The notes beneath the pieces were generated by a model. That model was given only the letters and a program-made list of their open reading frames with translations, made no database searches and was not told where the DNA came from. From Rhodospirillaceae bacterium (GTDB taxonomy: Bacteria > Pseudomonadota > Alphaproteobacteria > Rhodospirillales > Magnetovibrionaceae): a stretch of 5,912 bases of DNA. Of this stretch, positions 1 through 5,912 are shown piece by piece. How positions within the stretch are numbered: position 1 is the stretch's first letter; the number at the start of each line of letters is the position of its first letter. Made by a program: the position numbers and the translations under genes. The stretch is taken from NCBI GenBank assembly GCA_002732845.1, contig NVSZ01000018.1, positions 265 through 6,176 of the forward strand, given 5' to 3'.

Positions 1-311
1 GGGTGCCATTCGGGCAAATCTTTGCCTTCGGCCAACAATCGATACGCACAGGTGCTGGGCATCCATTTTAATTCGCCAACATTTTTGGGGTCCAGCGGAA
101 TGCAGTCCGGCATATAAGTGTGGCGCTGAGTATATTTGGTGCAGCTGCATGTTTCTAAGTCCATCAGGTTGCAGACAACATTGGTAAAGCTGATTTCACC
201 GCTGTCGACATCTTCTAATTTTTCCAGACAACACCGCGCACAACCATCACAGAGGCTTTCCCATTCCTGTTGGTTCATGTCTTGTAGCGATTTTTCAGTC
301 CAAAACGTCAT
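1..311 (-). CDS. ycgN: UPF0260 / YcgN-type YkgJ-like cysteine-cluster protein (partial, C-terminus beyond left edge)
   Basis: The first 103 complete codons of a UPF0260 family protein are present; the rest lies beyond the left edge. The N-terminus resembles E. coli YcgN as I recall it: a WESLCDGCARCC motif at residues 17-28, an ISFTNVVC stretch at 40-47, CSC at 55-57, PDC at 68-70, and TCAYRLLAEGKDLPEWHP at 87-104. Nine cysteines fall in the visible part (21, 24, 27, 28, 47, 55, 57, 70, 88), which fits the proposed zinc- or iron-binding cysteine cluster of the YkgJ/UPF0260 group. The biochemical role is not established. The ATG at 311 overlaps the cobB stop codon (ATGA, 308-311), and a GGTGGA Shine-Dalgarno-like sequence (318-323) sits six bases upstream. 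Translation is therefore probably coupled to cobB. The family call is strong; any link to cobalamin is positional only. Confidence 0.93.
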   Translation of the reverse strand, partial: MTFWTEKSLQDMNQQEWESLCDGCARCCLEKLEDVDSGEISFTNVVCNLMDLETCSCTKYTQRHTYMPDCIPLDPKNVGELKWMPSTCAYRLLAEGKDLPEWH

Positions 312-1627
312 GTTTGATCCACCAAATGGGCAAAGGACCCAAATATATTTTCTTTCGACAATCCAATGGCCCCCAAATCGGTGCCTTCGGCATCTGAGGC
401 GTTAAAAAGATTGGCCGGAATGCCCTTGTGCGTGATGCTGGCATAATGAAATTCGTGGCCTCTAAAGACTTGGCCTGCCGACCCCAGCGGAGTATCCGTC
501 AAAAGCGTCAGTTGACGATAGCCCAAATGCAATTTCCGCTTGGCGAACGAAGTCTTTAACGGCAACAGGCCCACCATAACATGGTGTTCACCCTGCCCGT
601 CTTCAAGGCTTTCGCCCAAAACCATATAGCCCCCGCATTCGCCATAAATGGTTTTGCCCGCATCGGCGGCTTGACGAAGGCCGTCTAAAAACTTGGTCGC
701 GCTGGCCAAACGATAGGCGTGAAGTTCGGGATAGCCTCCGGGCAGGAAAACCGCGTCGGCTTGCGCATTTGGGCTTTGATCTTCAAGAGGCGAGAAAAAA
801 CTCAGTTCAACCCCTTGGTTACGCCACCCCTGTAAAACGGCGGGATAAGCAAAGGCAAAGGCTTCGTCGCGCGCCACCGCAATGTGCTGGCCCAAGGGGG
901 GCAAGGGTTTGACTTGACCGGATGTTTGCACCGGAGTGGCTAAATTTTGCAACGCGACTAAATCAACATGCGCCTCAACACACTGCGCCGCACCGTTGAT
1001 AATGCTTTTCAGGCCGTCTTGTTCGCTGGCTTGGACCAGCCCTAAATGGCGCGACGGGAGTTCTAGGTTTTGATTCCACGGAATCATGCCCAACACCGGA
1101 ACATCGGGCAAAACCCGCTGCATGGCCGCGCGAATAACATTTTGGTGTTTTTGACTGCCGACCCGATTAAAAATCACGCCGGCAATGGAAATGTCGTCTC
1201 TGTATGTGTGAAAGCCCAAAACCTGCGCCGCCGCCGACGCCCCTTGGGACCGGGAATCCACCACCAAAACAACCGGCCATCCGGTGAGCTTAGAAATATC
1301 CGCGGTTGATCCTAAATCCAAGGTGGCGCCATCGAACAAGCCCATGACGCCTTCCGCAATCAACAAATCGCTGTTGAGGCTGGCCTCGGCTATGGTCGCG
1401 TTTAAGGTTTCGCTGCGCATGGCCCAAGGGTCTAGGTTAAAACACGGCCGTCCCGTAGCTTGTGCATGAAACGCCGGGTCAATATAATCGGGGCCGGCTT
1501 TTAAGGAACTGACCGAAATACCACGTGCTTTCAGGGCGGCCAAAATACCCAGCGTCACCACCGTTTTTCCGCTGCCCGACGACGGGGCGGCGATGATTAA
1601 TCCAGGCGAGGGCAACTCAGCGGTCAT
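308..1627 (-). CDS. cobB: Cobyrinate / hydrogenobyrinate a,c-diamide synthase (CobB/CbiA)
   Basis: This glutamine-dependent amidotransferase uses ATP to amidate the a and c side chains of (hydrogeno)cobyrinic acid in the cytoplasm. The 439-residue protein has the normal family length. Its N-terminal dethiobiotin-synthetase-like ATPase domain carries the P-loop APSSGSGKT (residues 14-22) and the conserved KAGPDYIDP (43-51). The C-terminal class I-like glutaminase domain shows LPGGYPELHA (from about 296), the nucleophile Cys331 in YGECGGYM, and GHEFHYAS around His391/His394. All key residues are present, so it should be active. A TTG codon lies immediately upstream at 1630, but the ATG at 1627 is preferred; the ribosome site is weak (GAG, seven bases away). 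The gene starts 12 bases after sco ends and overlaps the UPF0260 start at its 3' end. Sequence reading alone does not separate CobB (metal-free substrate) from CbiA (cobalt-containing substrate). It is unrelated to the CobB sirtuin. Confidence 0.96.
   Translation of the reverse strand: MTAELPSPGLIIAAPSSGSGKTVVTLGILAALKARGISVSSLKAGPDYIDPAFHAQATGRPCFNLDPWAMRSETLNATIAEASLNSDLLIAEGVMGLFDGATLDLGSTADISKLTGWPVVLVVDSRSQGASAAAQVLGFHTYRDDISIAGVIFNRVGSQKHQNVIRAAMQRVLPDVPVLGMIPWNQNLELPSRHLGLVQASEQDGLKSIINGAAQCVEAHVDLVALQNLATPVQTSGQVKPLPPLGQHIAVARDEAFAFAYPAVLQGWRNQGVELSFFSPLEDQSPNAQADAVFLPGGYPELHAYRLASATKFLDGLRQAADAGKTIYGECGGYMVLGESLEDGQGEHHVMVGLLPLKTSFAKRKLHLGYRQLTLLTDTPLGSAGQVFRGHEFHYASITHKGIPANLFNASDAEGTDLGAIGLSKENIFGSFAHLVDQT
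318..323 (-). promoter_or_regulatory. Ribosome binding site of the UPF0260 gene
   Basis: GGTGGA on the minus strand lies six bases before the ATG at 311, inside the 3' end of cobB. It supports that start and suggests direct initiation as well as termination-reinitiation at the ATGA overlap. Confidence 0.55.
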
Positions 1628-1639
1628 CAAAACGCTCGA

Positions 1640-2236
1640 TTAAAGGAATTCAGCCAGTTTTGCGGCCATGAATTTGGCCGGCGTGCCATGACTGAAGTGG
1701 GCCGCGTATGTGGCGTTTGGATCCATCAGATAGGTCGTTGATCCGTGATCCATGGTGTACAGACCGTCCGGGTCGTCTTCGTTGGCCTTGGCAAAAAAGA
1801 CCTTATATCTTTTGGCAGCGGCTTTAATATCTTTTAAAGCCCCGGTTAAACCGACCAACTTTTGATGAAAATTCGGAACGTATCCGGCCATAATTTCAGG
1901 GGTATCGCGTTCTGGGTCAACGGTGACAAAAATCGGAACCACTTTTTCAAGCTGCGCAGGCGTTAACATGTCTAAGGCATCGCCCATGATGCTCAGTGAT
2001 GTGGGACAAACGTCGGGGCAAAAGGTGTAGCCAAAATAAATCAGCATGTATTTGCCCGCATAGTCTTGTTCTGTAACGGCTTTTCCGGTGTGATCGACCA
2101 AGCTGAATGGCCCGCCAATGTTGACCTTGCCAGACGGGCTAAAGGCTTTGGGGCTGTCGGCAAAAAAAGATTTTCCGCCAATCACGGCACCAACAAAAAC
2201 AACGGCGGCAAGGGCAATAAACAAAATGCGAGACAT
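1640..2236 (-). CDS. SCO1/SenC/PrrC family protein (copper chaperone or thiol oxidoreductase)
   Basis: This is a 198-residue membrane-anchored thioredoxin-fold protein. An uncleaved-looking N-terminal hydrophobic segment (about residues 4-20) would place the rest in the periplasm. The family copper site is complete: FCPDVCPTS with Cys73 and Cys77, plus His164 in YTMDHGSTTYLMD. The conserved TVDPERDTPE is at 105-114. SCO proteins typically deliver copper to the CuA centre of cytochrome c oxidase, or keep its cysteines reduced. The ATG at 2236 has a good ribosome site, GAGGA (2243-2247), six bases away. It is the first gene of the leftward unit sco-cobB-UPF0260 and faces cbiD across a 108-base gap. 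No oxidase genes are in the window, so the usual oxidase-assembly role is taken from the family. Its place ahead of cobB is unexplained and may simply reflect shared transcription. Confidence 0.95.
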   Translation of the reverse strand: MSRILFIALAAVVFVGAVIGGKSFFADSPKAFSPSGKVNIGGPFSLVDHTGKAVTEQDYAGKYMLIYFGYTFCPDVCPTSLSIMGDALDMLTPAQLEKVVPIFVTVDPERDTPEIMAGYVPNFHQKLVGLTGALKDIKAAAKRYKVFFAKANEDDPDGLYTMDHGSTTYLMDPNATYAAHFSHGTPAKFMAAKLAEFL

Positions 2237-2344
2237 CGGACATCCTCATGATTGGGCTACGAAAAATATGCGCAGACCATACGTGTCTAAAGGCATTCCA
2301 ACAAGGCCCTTTTCTTCAAGCCGTCCACGACTTAAAGTGCGGCC
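2237..2344. promoter_or_regulatory. Divergent intergenic region between sco and cbiD
   Basis: This is the only non-coding gap of note and must hold the start signals for the leftward sco unit and probably the rightward cbiD-cobK unit. On the minus strand a weak sigma70-like pair is visible: TTGTTG (2299-2304) and TATGGT (2276-2281) with a 17-base spacer. I saw no comparably convincing pair toward cbiD. A short near-palindrome ACTTAAAGT (2330-2338) lies just before cbiD. No B12-box sequence (GCCACTG) is present, and the gap is too short for a full cobalamin riboswitch. Confidence 0.45.
2243..2247 (-). promoter_or_regulatory. Ribosome binding site of sco
   Basis: GAGGA on the minus strand, six bases before the ATG at 2236, is the clearest Shine-Dalgarno match in the window and fixes the sco start. 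Confidence 0.7.
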
Positions 2345-3445
2345 ATGAATTCAAGAAAACCAAACAGCGGACCATTAAAAAAAGGCTGGACCACCGGGGC
2401 CTGCGCCGCCGGGGCTGCTGCGGCCGCTTGGCGCGCGATGGTGACCGGTGAATTTAGAGATACCATCAGTCTGAATTTACCCAGAGGCGATCACCCGACC
2501 TTTACATTAAAGACCAAAATCGTCGGCGACGACTTTGCCTGTGCGGGCATTATAAAGGATGCGGGCGATGACCCGGATGTCACCCATGGTTTGGAAATTA
2601 TCGTCGATGTGCAAAAAAGCCGCCGGGGCTCCGGTGTGATTTTTGCGGCGGGCGAAGGTGTCGGTACGGTGACCTTAAAAGGCCTGCCGTTGGCGGTGGG
2701 CGAACCCGCGATTAATCCGGGTCCGCGCCAGCAAATTATTCAGGCATTAACGGATGTGGCCTGTGAACTGAACGGCAGTGATGCGTCTGTCCCCGATGTG
2801 CGGGTGACGATTTCGATTCCCGGGGGACGAGATGTGGCGCTGAAAACCATGAACGGTCGTTTGGGCATCAAAGGCGGCTTGTCGGTTTTGGGCACCACGG
2901 GGGTGGTGGTGCCGTATTCCTGTTCCAGCTGGATTCATTCCATTCAACGTGGCATTGATGTGGCGCGGGCGCAAAACTTTAATCATGTTCTGGCGTCAAC
3001 CGGACGTACATCGGAACAGGCCGCCAATGCGGACCTTAAACTGGTCGATGAAGCCCTGATCGACATGGGTGATTTTGCGGGGGGATTGTTAAAATACCTG
3101 CGCCAAAAACCCGTGGCCCATTTAACCATCGCTGGCGGCTTTGCAAAATTGGCAAAACTGTCCCAAGGTTCAATGGATTTACATTCATCCCGCTCACAAG
3201 TTGATTTTGAAAATCTGGCAAGCCTGCTGGCCCGTTTGGGCGGCGACCGCGATGTGGTTAATCAGGTACGCTCCGCCAATTCAGCCATGCATGTTTTAGA
3301 ACTGGCTGGAGAAAGCGCCCCCGAACTCGCCCACCTGATAGCCCGCCAAGCCCGCGAGGTTGCGTTGGCGACCTTGGCCGGGGGCACCCATGTGACCGTC
3401 TGGGTCTATGATCGCAGCGGCAATTTGGTGGGCACCAGCACATGA
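2345..3445 (+). CDS. cbiD: Cobalt-precorrin-5B C1-methyltransferase (CbiD)
   Basis: CbiD transfers a methyl group from S-adenosylmethionine to C1 of cobalt-precorrin-5B during corrin ring formation. The protein is 366 residues, a typical length. Family motifs appear in order: GWTTGACAAGAAAAA (14-28), KDAGDDPDVTHG (71-82), GEGVGTVTLKGL (103-114) followed by GEPAINPGPR (119-128), NGRLGIKGGLSVLGTTGVV (170-188), and TIAGGFAKLAKLSQGSMDLH (261-280). The ATG at 2345 is the first possible ATG after an in-frame TAA at 2333 and leaves only a short leader before the first motif. There is no strong ribosome site. Its stop overlaps the cobK start (ATGA, 3442-3445). CbiD belongs to the early-cobalt route; in the oxygen-dependent route the C1 methylation is done by the unrelated CobF. 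No CobF is visible here, so CbiD probably fills that step. Confidence 0.97.
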   Translation: MNSRKPNSGPLKKGWTTGACAAGAAAAAWRAMVTGEFRDTISLNLPRGDHPTFTLKTKIVGDDFACAGIIKDAGDDPDVTHGLEIIVDVQKSRRGSGVIFAAGEGVGTVTLKGLPLAVGEPAINPGPRQQIIQALTDVACELNGSDASVPDVRVTISIPGGRDVALKTMNGRLGIKGGLSVLGTTGVVVPYSCSSWIHSIQRGIDVARAQNFNHVLASTGRTSEQAANADLKLVDEALIDMGDFAGGLLKYLRQKPVAHLTIAGGFAKLAKLSQGSMDLHSSRSQVDFENLASLLARLGGDRDVVNQVRSANSAMHVLELAGESAPELAHLIARQAREVALATLAGGTHVTVWVYDRSGNLVGTST

Positions 3446-4173
3446 AAATTTTAATTTTGGGCGGCACCGGAGAAGGTCGAGCGTTAGCCGAAAAATTGGC
3501 CGTTGATCATGACATCATAACGTCCTTGGCCGGAGCAACATCTTCCGCCGCAAAAATTATCGGTGAAGTCCGTATTGGTGGCTTTGGCGGCGAAGAGGGT
3601 TTGGTGGATTATCTTTTGGCGGAAAATATCGACAGGCTGATTGACGCCACCCATCCCTTTGCCAACCAAATCACCGATCATGCGGTGCAGGCGTGCAAAA
3701 AAACCAACATCCCTTTTCTGCGCCTTGATCGTCCGCAATGGACGCTCCCCACCGACGCGAAAGTGATTTTTGTCCCGGATTCAGTTGAAGCCGCGCGTCT
3801 GGTGGCGCGCACGTCTAGCTCTGTGTTTTTGACCATCGGCCAAAAATATTTAAAAGATTTTGAAGCTTTGCCCAGCGTAAAATTACTGGTGCGGGCGATT
3901 GAAAATTTTGAGGAAAATCTAAAACTTGAAAACGCCACTTATGTCAGCGCGCGACCGCCGTTCGCCTTGGCCGATGAAATCGCGTTGATGCAAAACCACC
4001 AAATCGATACCTTGGTCAGCAAAGCCAGTGGCGGGGACGCGACCCGCGCAAAATTAGATGCCGCCGCAAAAATCGGCGCGCGCATCATCCTCATCCGCCG
4101 CCCGCCGCCCCCAAATGGGGACCGGGTGTTTAGGCTTGAAGACGCGGTTAATTGGATTTCTAAGACGCTTTAG
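3442..4173 (+). CDS. cobK: Precorrin-6A reductase (CobK/CbiJ)
   Basis: CobK/CbiJ is the NADPH-dependent reductase that converts (cobalt-)precorrin-6A to 6B in the cytoplasm. The 243-residue protein has the normal length. It begins with a nucleotide-binding [11 protein letters not shown] (3-13), followed by RIGGFGG (44-50), DATHPFA (68-74), FLTIGQK (129-135), ARPPF (170-174) and [18 protein letters not shown] (191-208), all characteristic of the family. The ATG at 3442 overlaps the cbiD stop, so translation is probably coupled and the enzyme would act directly after CbiD. Whether the substrate carries cobalt (CbiJ) or not (CobK) cannot be told from sequence. The last 14 bases overlap the 3' end of the opposing cobM gene. 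Confidence 0.96.
   Translation: MKILILGGTGEGRALAEKLAVDHDIITSLAGATSSAAKIIGEVRIGGFGGEEGLVDYLLAENIDRLIDATHPFANQITDHAVQACKKTNIPFLRLDRPQWTLPTDAKVIFVPDSVEAARLVARTSSSVFLTIGQKYLKDFEALPSVKLLVRAIENFEENLKLENATYVSARPPFALADEIALMQNHQIDTLVSKASGGDATRAKLDAAAKIGARIILIRRPPPPNGDRVFRLEDAVNWISKTL
4160..4173. other. Convergent 3' overlap of cobK and cobM coding regions
   Basis: The cobK stop (TAG, 4171-4173) lies inside cobM, and the cobM stop (TAG on the minus strand, 4160-4162) lies inside cobK, giving a 14-base tail-to-tail overlap. There is no space for a shared terminator hairpin between the genes. Any terminator must lie within the opposing coding region, so transcripts probably have complementary 3' ends. 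Confidence 0.9.
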
Positions 4174-4924
4174 CATCCCGCAATACATGGGAATGGGACG
4201 CATCGTAAAGTTTGGAATCGGTGAAGTCATTTGAATCCAGCGCGCGTCCAACCAAGATCAAGGCCGTGCGGGTGAAGCCTGCTTCTTTGACCTTTTCGCG
4301 AATATCGGCGAGGGTTCCCAATACATAAGCTTCGTCCGGCCAGCTGGCGCGATAGACCACGGCAACCGGGCAGTCTTCGCCATAATGCGGGCTTAAATCA
4401 CGTACCACCTTTTTCAAATTGTTCACCGACAAATGTACCGCCAAGGTGGCCCCTGTGCGGGCAAAGTTTTCCAACGTTTCGCCTGCGGGCATAGCCGATG
4501 CTTTGACCGATGTGCGGGTCAGCACGATGGATTGGCTGATGTCGGGCAACGTTAATTCCCGTTTTAACAAAGCCGCCGCAGCCGCAAAAGCAGGCACGCC
4601 CGGCGTCACATCGTAATCAATGCCCAACTGATCTAAGCGGCGCATTTGTTCGGCGATGGCGCCGTAAATACTGGGGTCGCCGGAATGCACCCGCGCCACG
4701 TCCAAACCCTTGGCATGGGCGGCTTCGAACTCGGCGATGATTTCATCGAGATGCAAAGGGGCGGTATCAATCACCCGCGCCGTGTCGCTGGCTTGGTCGA
4801 CAATTTCAACAGGCACCAACGATCCGGCATATAAAATAACCGGGCAAGTCTGGACGAATTTTAGGGCGCGTACGGTGATCAAATCTGCGGCCCCGGGGCC
4901 CGCGCCAATAAAGTGAACGGTCAT
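4160..4924 (-). CDS. cobM: Precorrin-4 C11-methyltransferase (CobM/CbiF)
   Basis: CobM/CbiF transfers methyl from S-adenosylmethionine to C11 of (cobalt-)precorrin-4. The 254-residue protein is full length and of the tetrapyrrole methylase fold: [11 protein letters not shown] (7-17) is the N-terminal glycine-rich SAM motif, with YAGSLV (32-37), the signature [11 protein letters not shown] (79-89), DVTPGVPAF (105-113), the CobM-typical [11 protein letters not shown] (136-146), VYRASWPDE (190-198) and ALILVGRAL (221-229). It starts three bases after the CigR-like gene ends and has only a weak ribosome site, which suggests translation coupled to the upstream gene. It reads leftward as the last gene of cobJ-cigR-cobM and collides tail-to-tail with cobK. 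Confidence 0.97.
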   Translation of the reverse strand: MTVHFIGAGPGAADLITVRALKFVQTCPVILYAGSLVPVEIVDQASDTARVIDTAPLHLDEIIAEFEAAHAKGLDVARVHSGDPSIYGAIAEQMRRLDQLGIDYDVTPGVPAFAAAAALLKRELTLPDISQSIVLTRTSVKASAMPAGETLENFARTGATLAVHLSVNNLKKVVRDLSPHYGEDCPVAVVYRASWPDEAYVLGTLADIREKVKEAGFTRTALILVGRALDSNDFTDSKLYDASHSHVLRDAKAS

Positions 4925-4927
4925 GGT

Positions 4928-5620
4928 TTAATTGCTTTCGCCAAAGATGGTTTTAAAAAGTGAATCGATAACGCCGGGCTCAGATTTTTGGGTCTGTGGT
5001 TGGGCTTGGGGCTGGGCTTGGGGCTGAGGACGAGGAGCCGCCAGCTGATCTTTTATATTGGGTATTTTTTTGCCATTCACAACCACATCATAAATAACAT
5101 CCAACACAACGCCGCTGACTTTATCTAACAGCACCACATCATTGTCGACGATGGTGACTTCTTGTTCGGACGGACGGGTGATCAATTTAGATTGCAGCTC
5201 TGTCGGTAAATTCCGCTTCGCCAAGCCCTGCGGCAAACGACCATTTTTATCGAACTGTTTTTGTAAACCGGGTGGCAGGCTTTCACGTTTGGACAGACCG
5301 TAGGGCATATCCTTAGATTTACCCTTGGATTTCCCTTCGGATTTATTCTTGTTCTTTTTATCTTTATTTTTTTTATTCTTGTTCTTTTTATCACCGCGAT
5401 CTTCATCATCATCGCGGTCATCATCACGCACCTGTTCGCGTTCGGCCCAATCGGGCATGCGGTTTTGGTTCGTTGTTTGACGGTTAGGATCAACGCCAAA
5501 ATAGTCTTTGATCACGCGCTTTTCAATTTCACTGAAAATCATGTCGGAAGTGTTTTGCGCCTGTGCCGGCAAGGTCCACAAAAAGGCAAGAGCGATAAGT
5601 GCAGGTTTAAACATTTTCAT
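4928..5620 (-). CDS. CigR-like secreted protein with a highly charged Asp/Lys-rich linker
   Basis: This is a predicted exported protein of 230 residues. A signal peptide is visible at 1-21 (MKM, then a hydrophobic core, ending PAQAQ with likely cleavage after AQA). Next come an EIEKRVIKDYFG segment (31-42), an acidic cluster RDDDRDDDED (65-74), a Lys/Asn/Ser-rich stretch (77-103) with DKKNKNK repeated twice, then the conserved part: GLSKRESLPPGLQKQ (108-122), GRLPQGLAKRNLP (127-139) and VDNDVVLLDKVSGVVLDVI (158-176). A Pro/Gln repeat (187-200) precedes a short C-terminus. The LPPGLxK repeats followed by DxDVVLxD...VVLDVI resemble the family annotated as CigR, named after a Salmonella virulence inhibitor; similar repeats occur near RcnB-type proteins. 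Function here is unknown. The ATG at 5620 was chosen because it starts the signal peptide and has GGA eight bases upstream; an ATG at 5614 is a close alternative. It overlaps cobJ by 14 bases and ends three bases before cobM. Confidence 0.85.
   Translation of the reverse strand: MKMFKPALIALAFLWTLPAQAQNTSDMIFSEIEKRVIKDYFGVDPNRQTTNQNRMPDWAEREQVRDDDRDDDEDRGDKKNKNKKNKDKKNKNKSEGKSKGKSKDMPYGLSKRESLPPGLQKQFDKNGRLPQGLAKRNLPTELQSKLITRPSEQEVTIVDNDVVLLDKVSGVVLDVIYDVVVNGKKIPNIKDQLAAPRPQPQAQPQAQPQTQKSEPGVIDSLFKTIFGESN
5002..5025 (-). repeat. Tandem 12-base repeat encoding the PQAQ run
   Basis: Two exact copies of GGGCTTGGGGCT (plus-strand reading) lie at 5002-5013 and 5014-5025, with degenerate copies on either side. 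They encode the PQAQPQAQPQTQ stretch of the CigR-like protein, a flexible low-complexity linker before its C-terminal tail. Confidence 0.85.
5342..5392 (-). repeat. 21-base direct repeat and A8 tract in the Lys-rich linker
   Basis: An exact 21-base sequence occurs at 5342-5362 and again at 5372-5392, a 30-base (10-codon) period, and encodes DKKNKNK twice in the CigR-like protein. Between the copies the coding strand has a run of eight A (5367-5374). The period keeps the reading frame, so gain or loss of a repeat unit would change only linker length, whereas slippage in the A8 tract would break the frame. Confidence 0.85.
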
Positions 5621-5912
5621 TTTTCTGATCCATTTTCTTGCCATACCCCCGAGGCGTGTAAACCCAAGTGTTTTGGCCACGTTCAATCTTGCATGTATCT
5701 TCGCCGCCAACCATGACCAATGTCAACATATCCGCCATGTCGGGCATGAGCTCTTCCAGCGTGATGACGCGGATATTTTCATCCGGGCGGCCCAATTGGC
5801 GGGCCAAAATAACGGGGGTTTTGGGGTCGCGATGTTGCAACAATATATCGCGCGCCTCGGCCAGTTGGGTGCGGCGACGTTTCGAAACCGGGTTATAAAA
5901 CGACACCACAAA
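5607..5912 (-). CDS. cobJ: Precorrin-3B C17-methyltransferase (CobJ/CbiH), C-terminal part
   Basis: The last 101 residues of CobJ/CbiH are present; the N-terminal SAM-binding part lies beyond the right edge. This enzyme methylates C17 of (cobalt-)precorrin-3 derivatives and drives ring contraction. Visible family marks are VVSFYNPVSKRRR near the start of the fragment, TPVILARQLGR in the middle, DMLTLVMVGGEDT, and the terminal VYTPRGYG. The frame stays open to the window edge with the family sequence continuous (a Phe codon precedes VVSFYN), so the GTG codons at 5909 and 5906 are internal valines rather than starts. The last ten or so residues (KKMDQKNENV) are a charged tail whose codons overlap the start of the CigR-like gene by 14 bases. 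Confidence 0.94.
   Translation of the reverse strand, partial: FVVSFYNPVSKRRRTQLAEARDILLQHRDPKTPVILARQLGRPDENIRVITLEELMPDMADMLTLVMVGGEDTCKIERGQNTWVYTPRGYGKKMDQKNENV

Noticed and set aside
136..405. Plus-strand open frame of 89 codons
   Set aside because: It runs antisense across the UPF0260 and cobB ends, both of which have strong family matches; it has no motif and no ribosome site that I could see.
1070..1469. Two overlapping plus-strand open frames antisense to cobB
   Set aside because: Both are shadows of the conserved CobB ATPase domain with no recognisable protein features.
2258..2291. Possible sigma70 promoter for cbiD (TTGGGC at 2252, weak -10 elements such as TATGCG or TCTAAA)
   Set aside because: No -35/-10 pair with acceptable spacing and match was found, so it is not listed as a separate feature.
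2066..2451. Plus-strand open frames spanning the sco start, the gap and the cbiD start
   Set aside because: They overlap the conserved N-termini of sco and cbiD out of frame and resemble no known family; the gap itself appears regulatory.
5002..5392. Clustered short repeats as a possible CRISPR or mobile-element remnant
   Set aside because: The repeats are in-frame parts of low-complexity protein segments, with no regular spacers, terminal inverted repeats or transposase.
5182..5499. Open frame of 105 codons on the minus strand inside the CigR-like gene
   Set aside because: It is a frame shadow of the Lys-rich and LPPGL coding region, with low-complexity Lys/Arg/Met content and no recognisable domain.
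5621..5710. Upstream ATG at 5710 that would extend the CigR-like protein by 30 residues
   Set aside because: The extension lies within the cobJ coding end in another frame, carries basic residues unlike the family, and would bury the clear signal peptide that begins at 5620.

Overview
The window lies inside a cobalamin (vitamin B12) biosynthesis locus, most likely of an alphaproteobacterium (possibly Rhodospirillales-like). This is inferred from the protein families and the moderate GC content; no rRNA or other taxonomic marker is present. Eight genes are visible. Five are corrin-ring enzymes: the cobJ C-terminus, cobM, cobK, cbiD and cobB/cbiA. The other three are accessory genes: a CigR-like secreted protein, a SCO1/SenC copper/thiol protein and a UPF0260 (YcgN-type) cysteine-rich protein. 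Coding density is close to complete. The only true intergenic gap is about 108 bases (2237-2344).

Layout from left to right: (1) 1-2236, minus strand, read right to left as sco -> cobB/cbiA -> UPF0260 gene. The genes are tightly packed (12-base gap, then an ATGA stop/start overlap), and the last gene runs off the left edge. (2) 2237-2344, a divergent regulatory gap between sco and cbiD. (3) 2345-4173, plus strand, cbiD -> cobK, joined by another ATGA overlap. (4) 4160-5912, minus strand, cobJ (only its C-terminal part is in the window) -> CigR-like gene -> cobM, with a 14-base overlap and then a 3-base gap. cobK and cobM converge and their coding ends overlap by 14 bases.

Pathway logic: CobJ (C17 methylation and ring contraction), CobM (C11 methylation), CbiD (C1 methylation), CobK (reduction of precorrin-6A) and CobB/CbiA (a,c-diamidation) together cover much of the middle of corrin synthesis. 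CbiD is the C1 methyltransferase of the early-cobalt ('anaerobic') route and stands in for CobF. The locus therefore mixes names from both textbook routes, and the window alone does not show which route operates.

No clearly novel system is evident. The points most worth a second look are the CigR-like exported protein locked between cobJ and cobM, the SCO and UPF0260 genes flanking cobB in one apparent operon, and the overlapping convergent ends of cobK and cobM.
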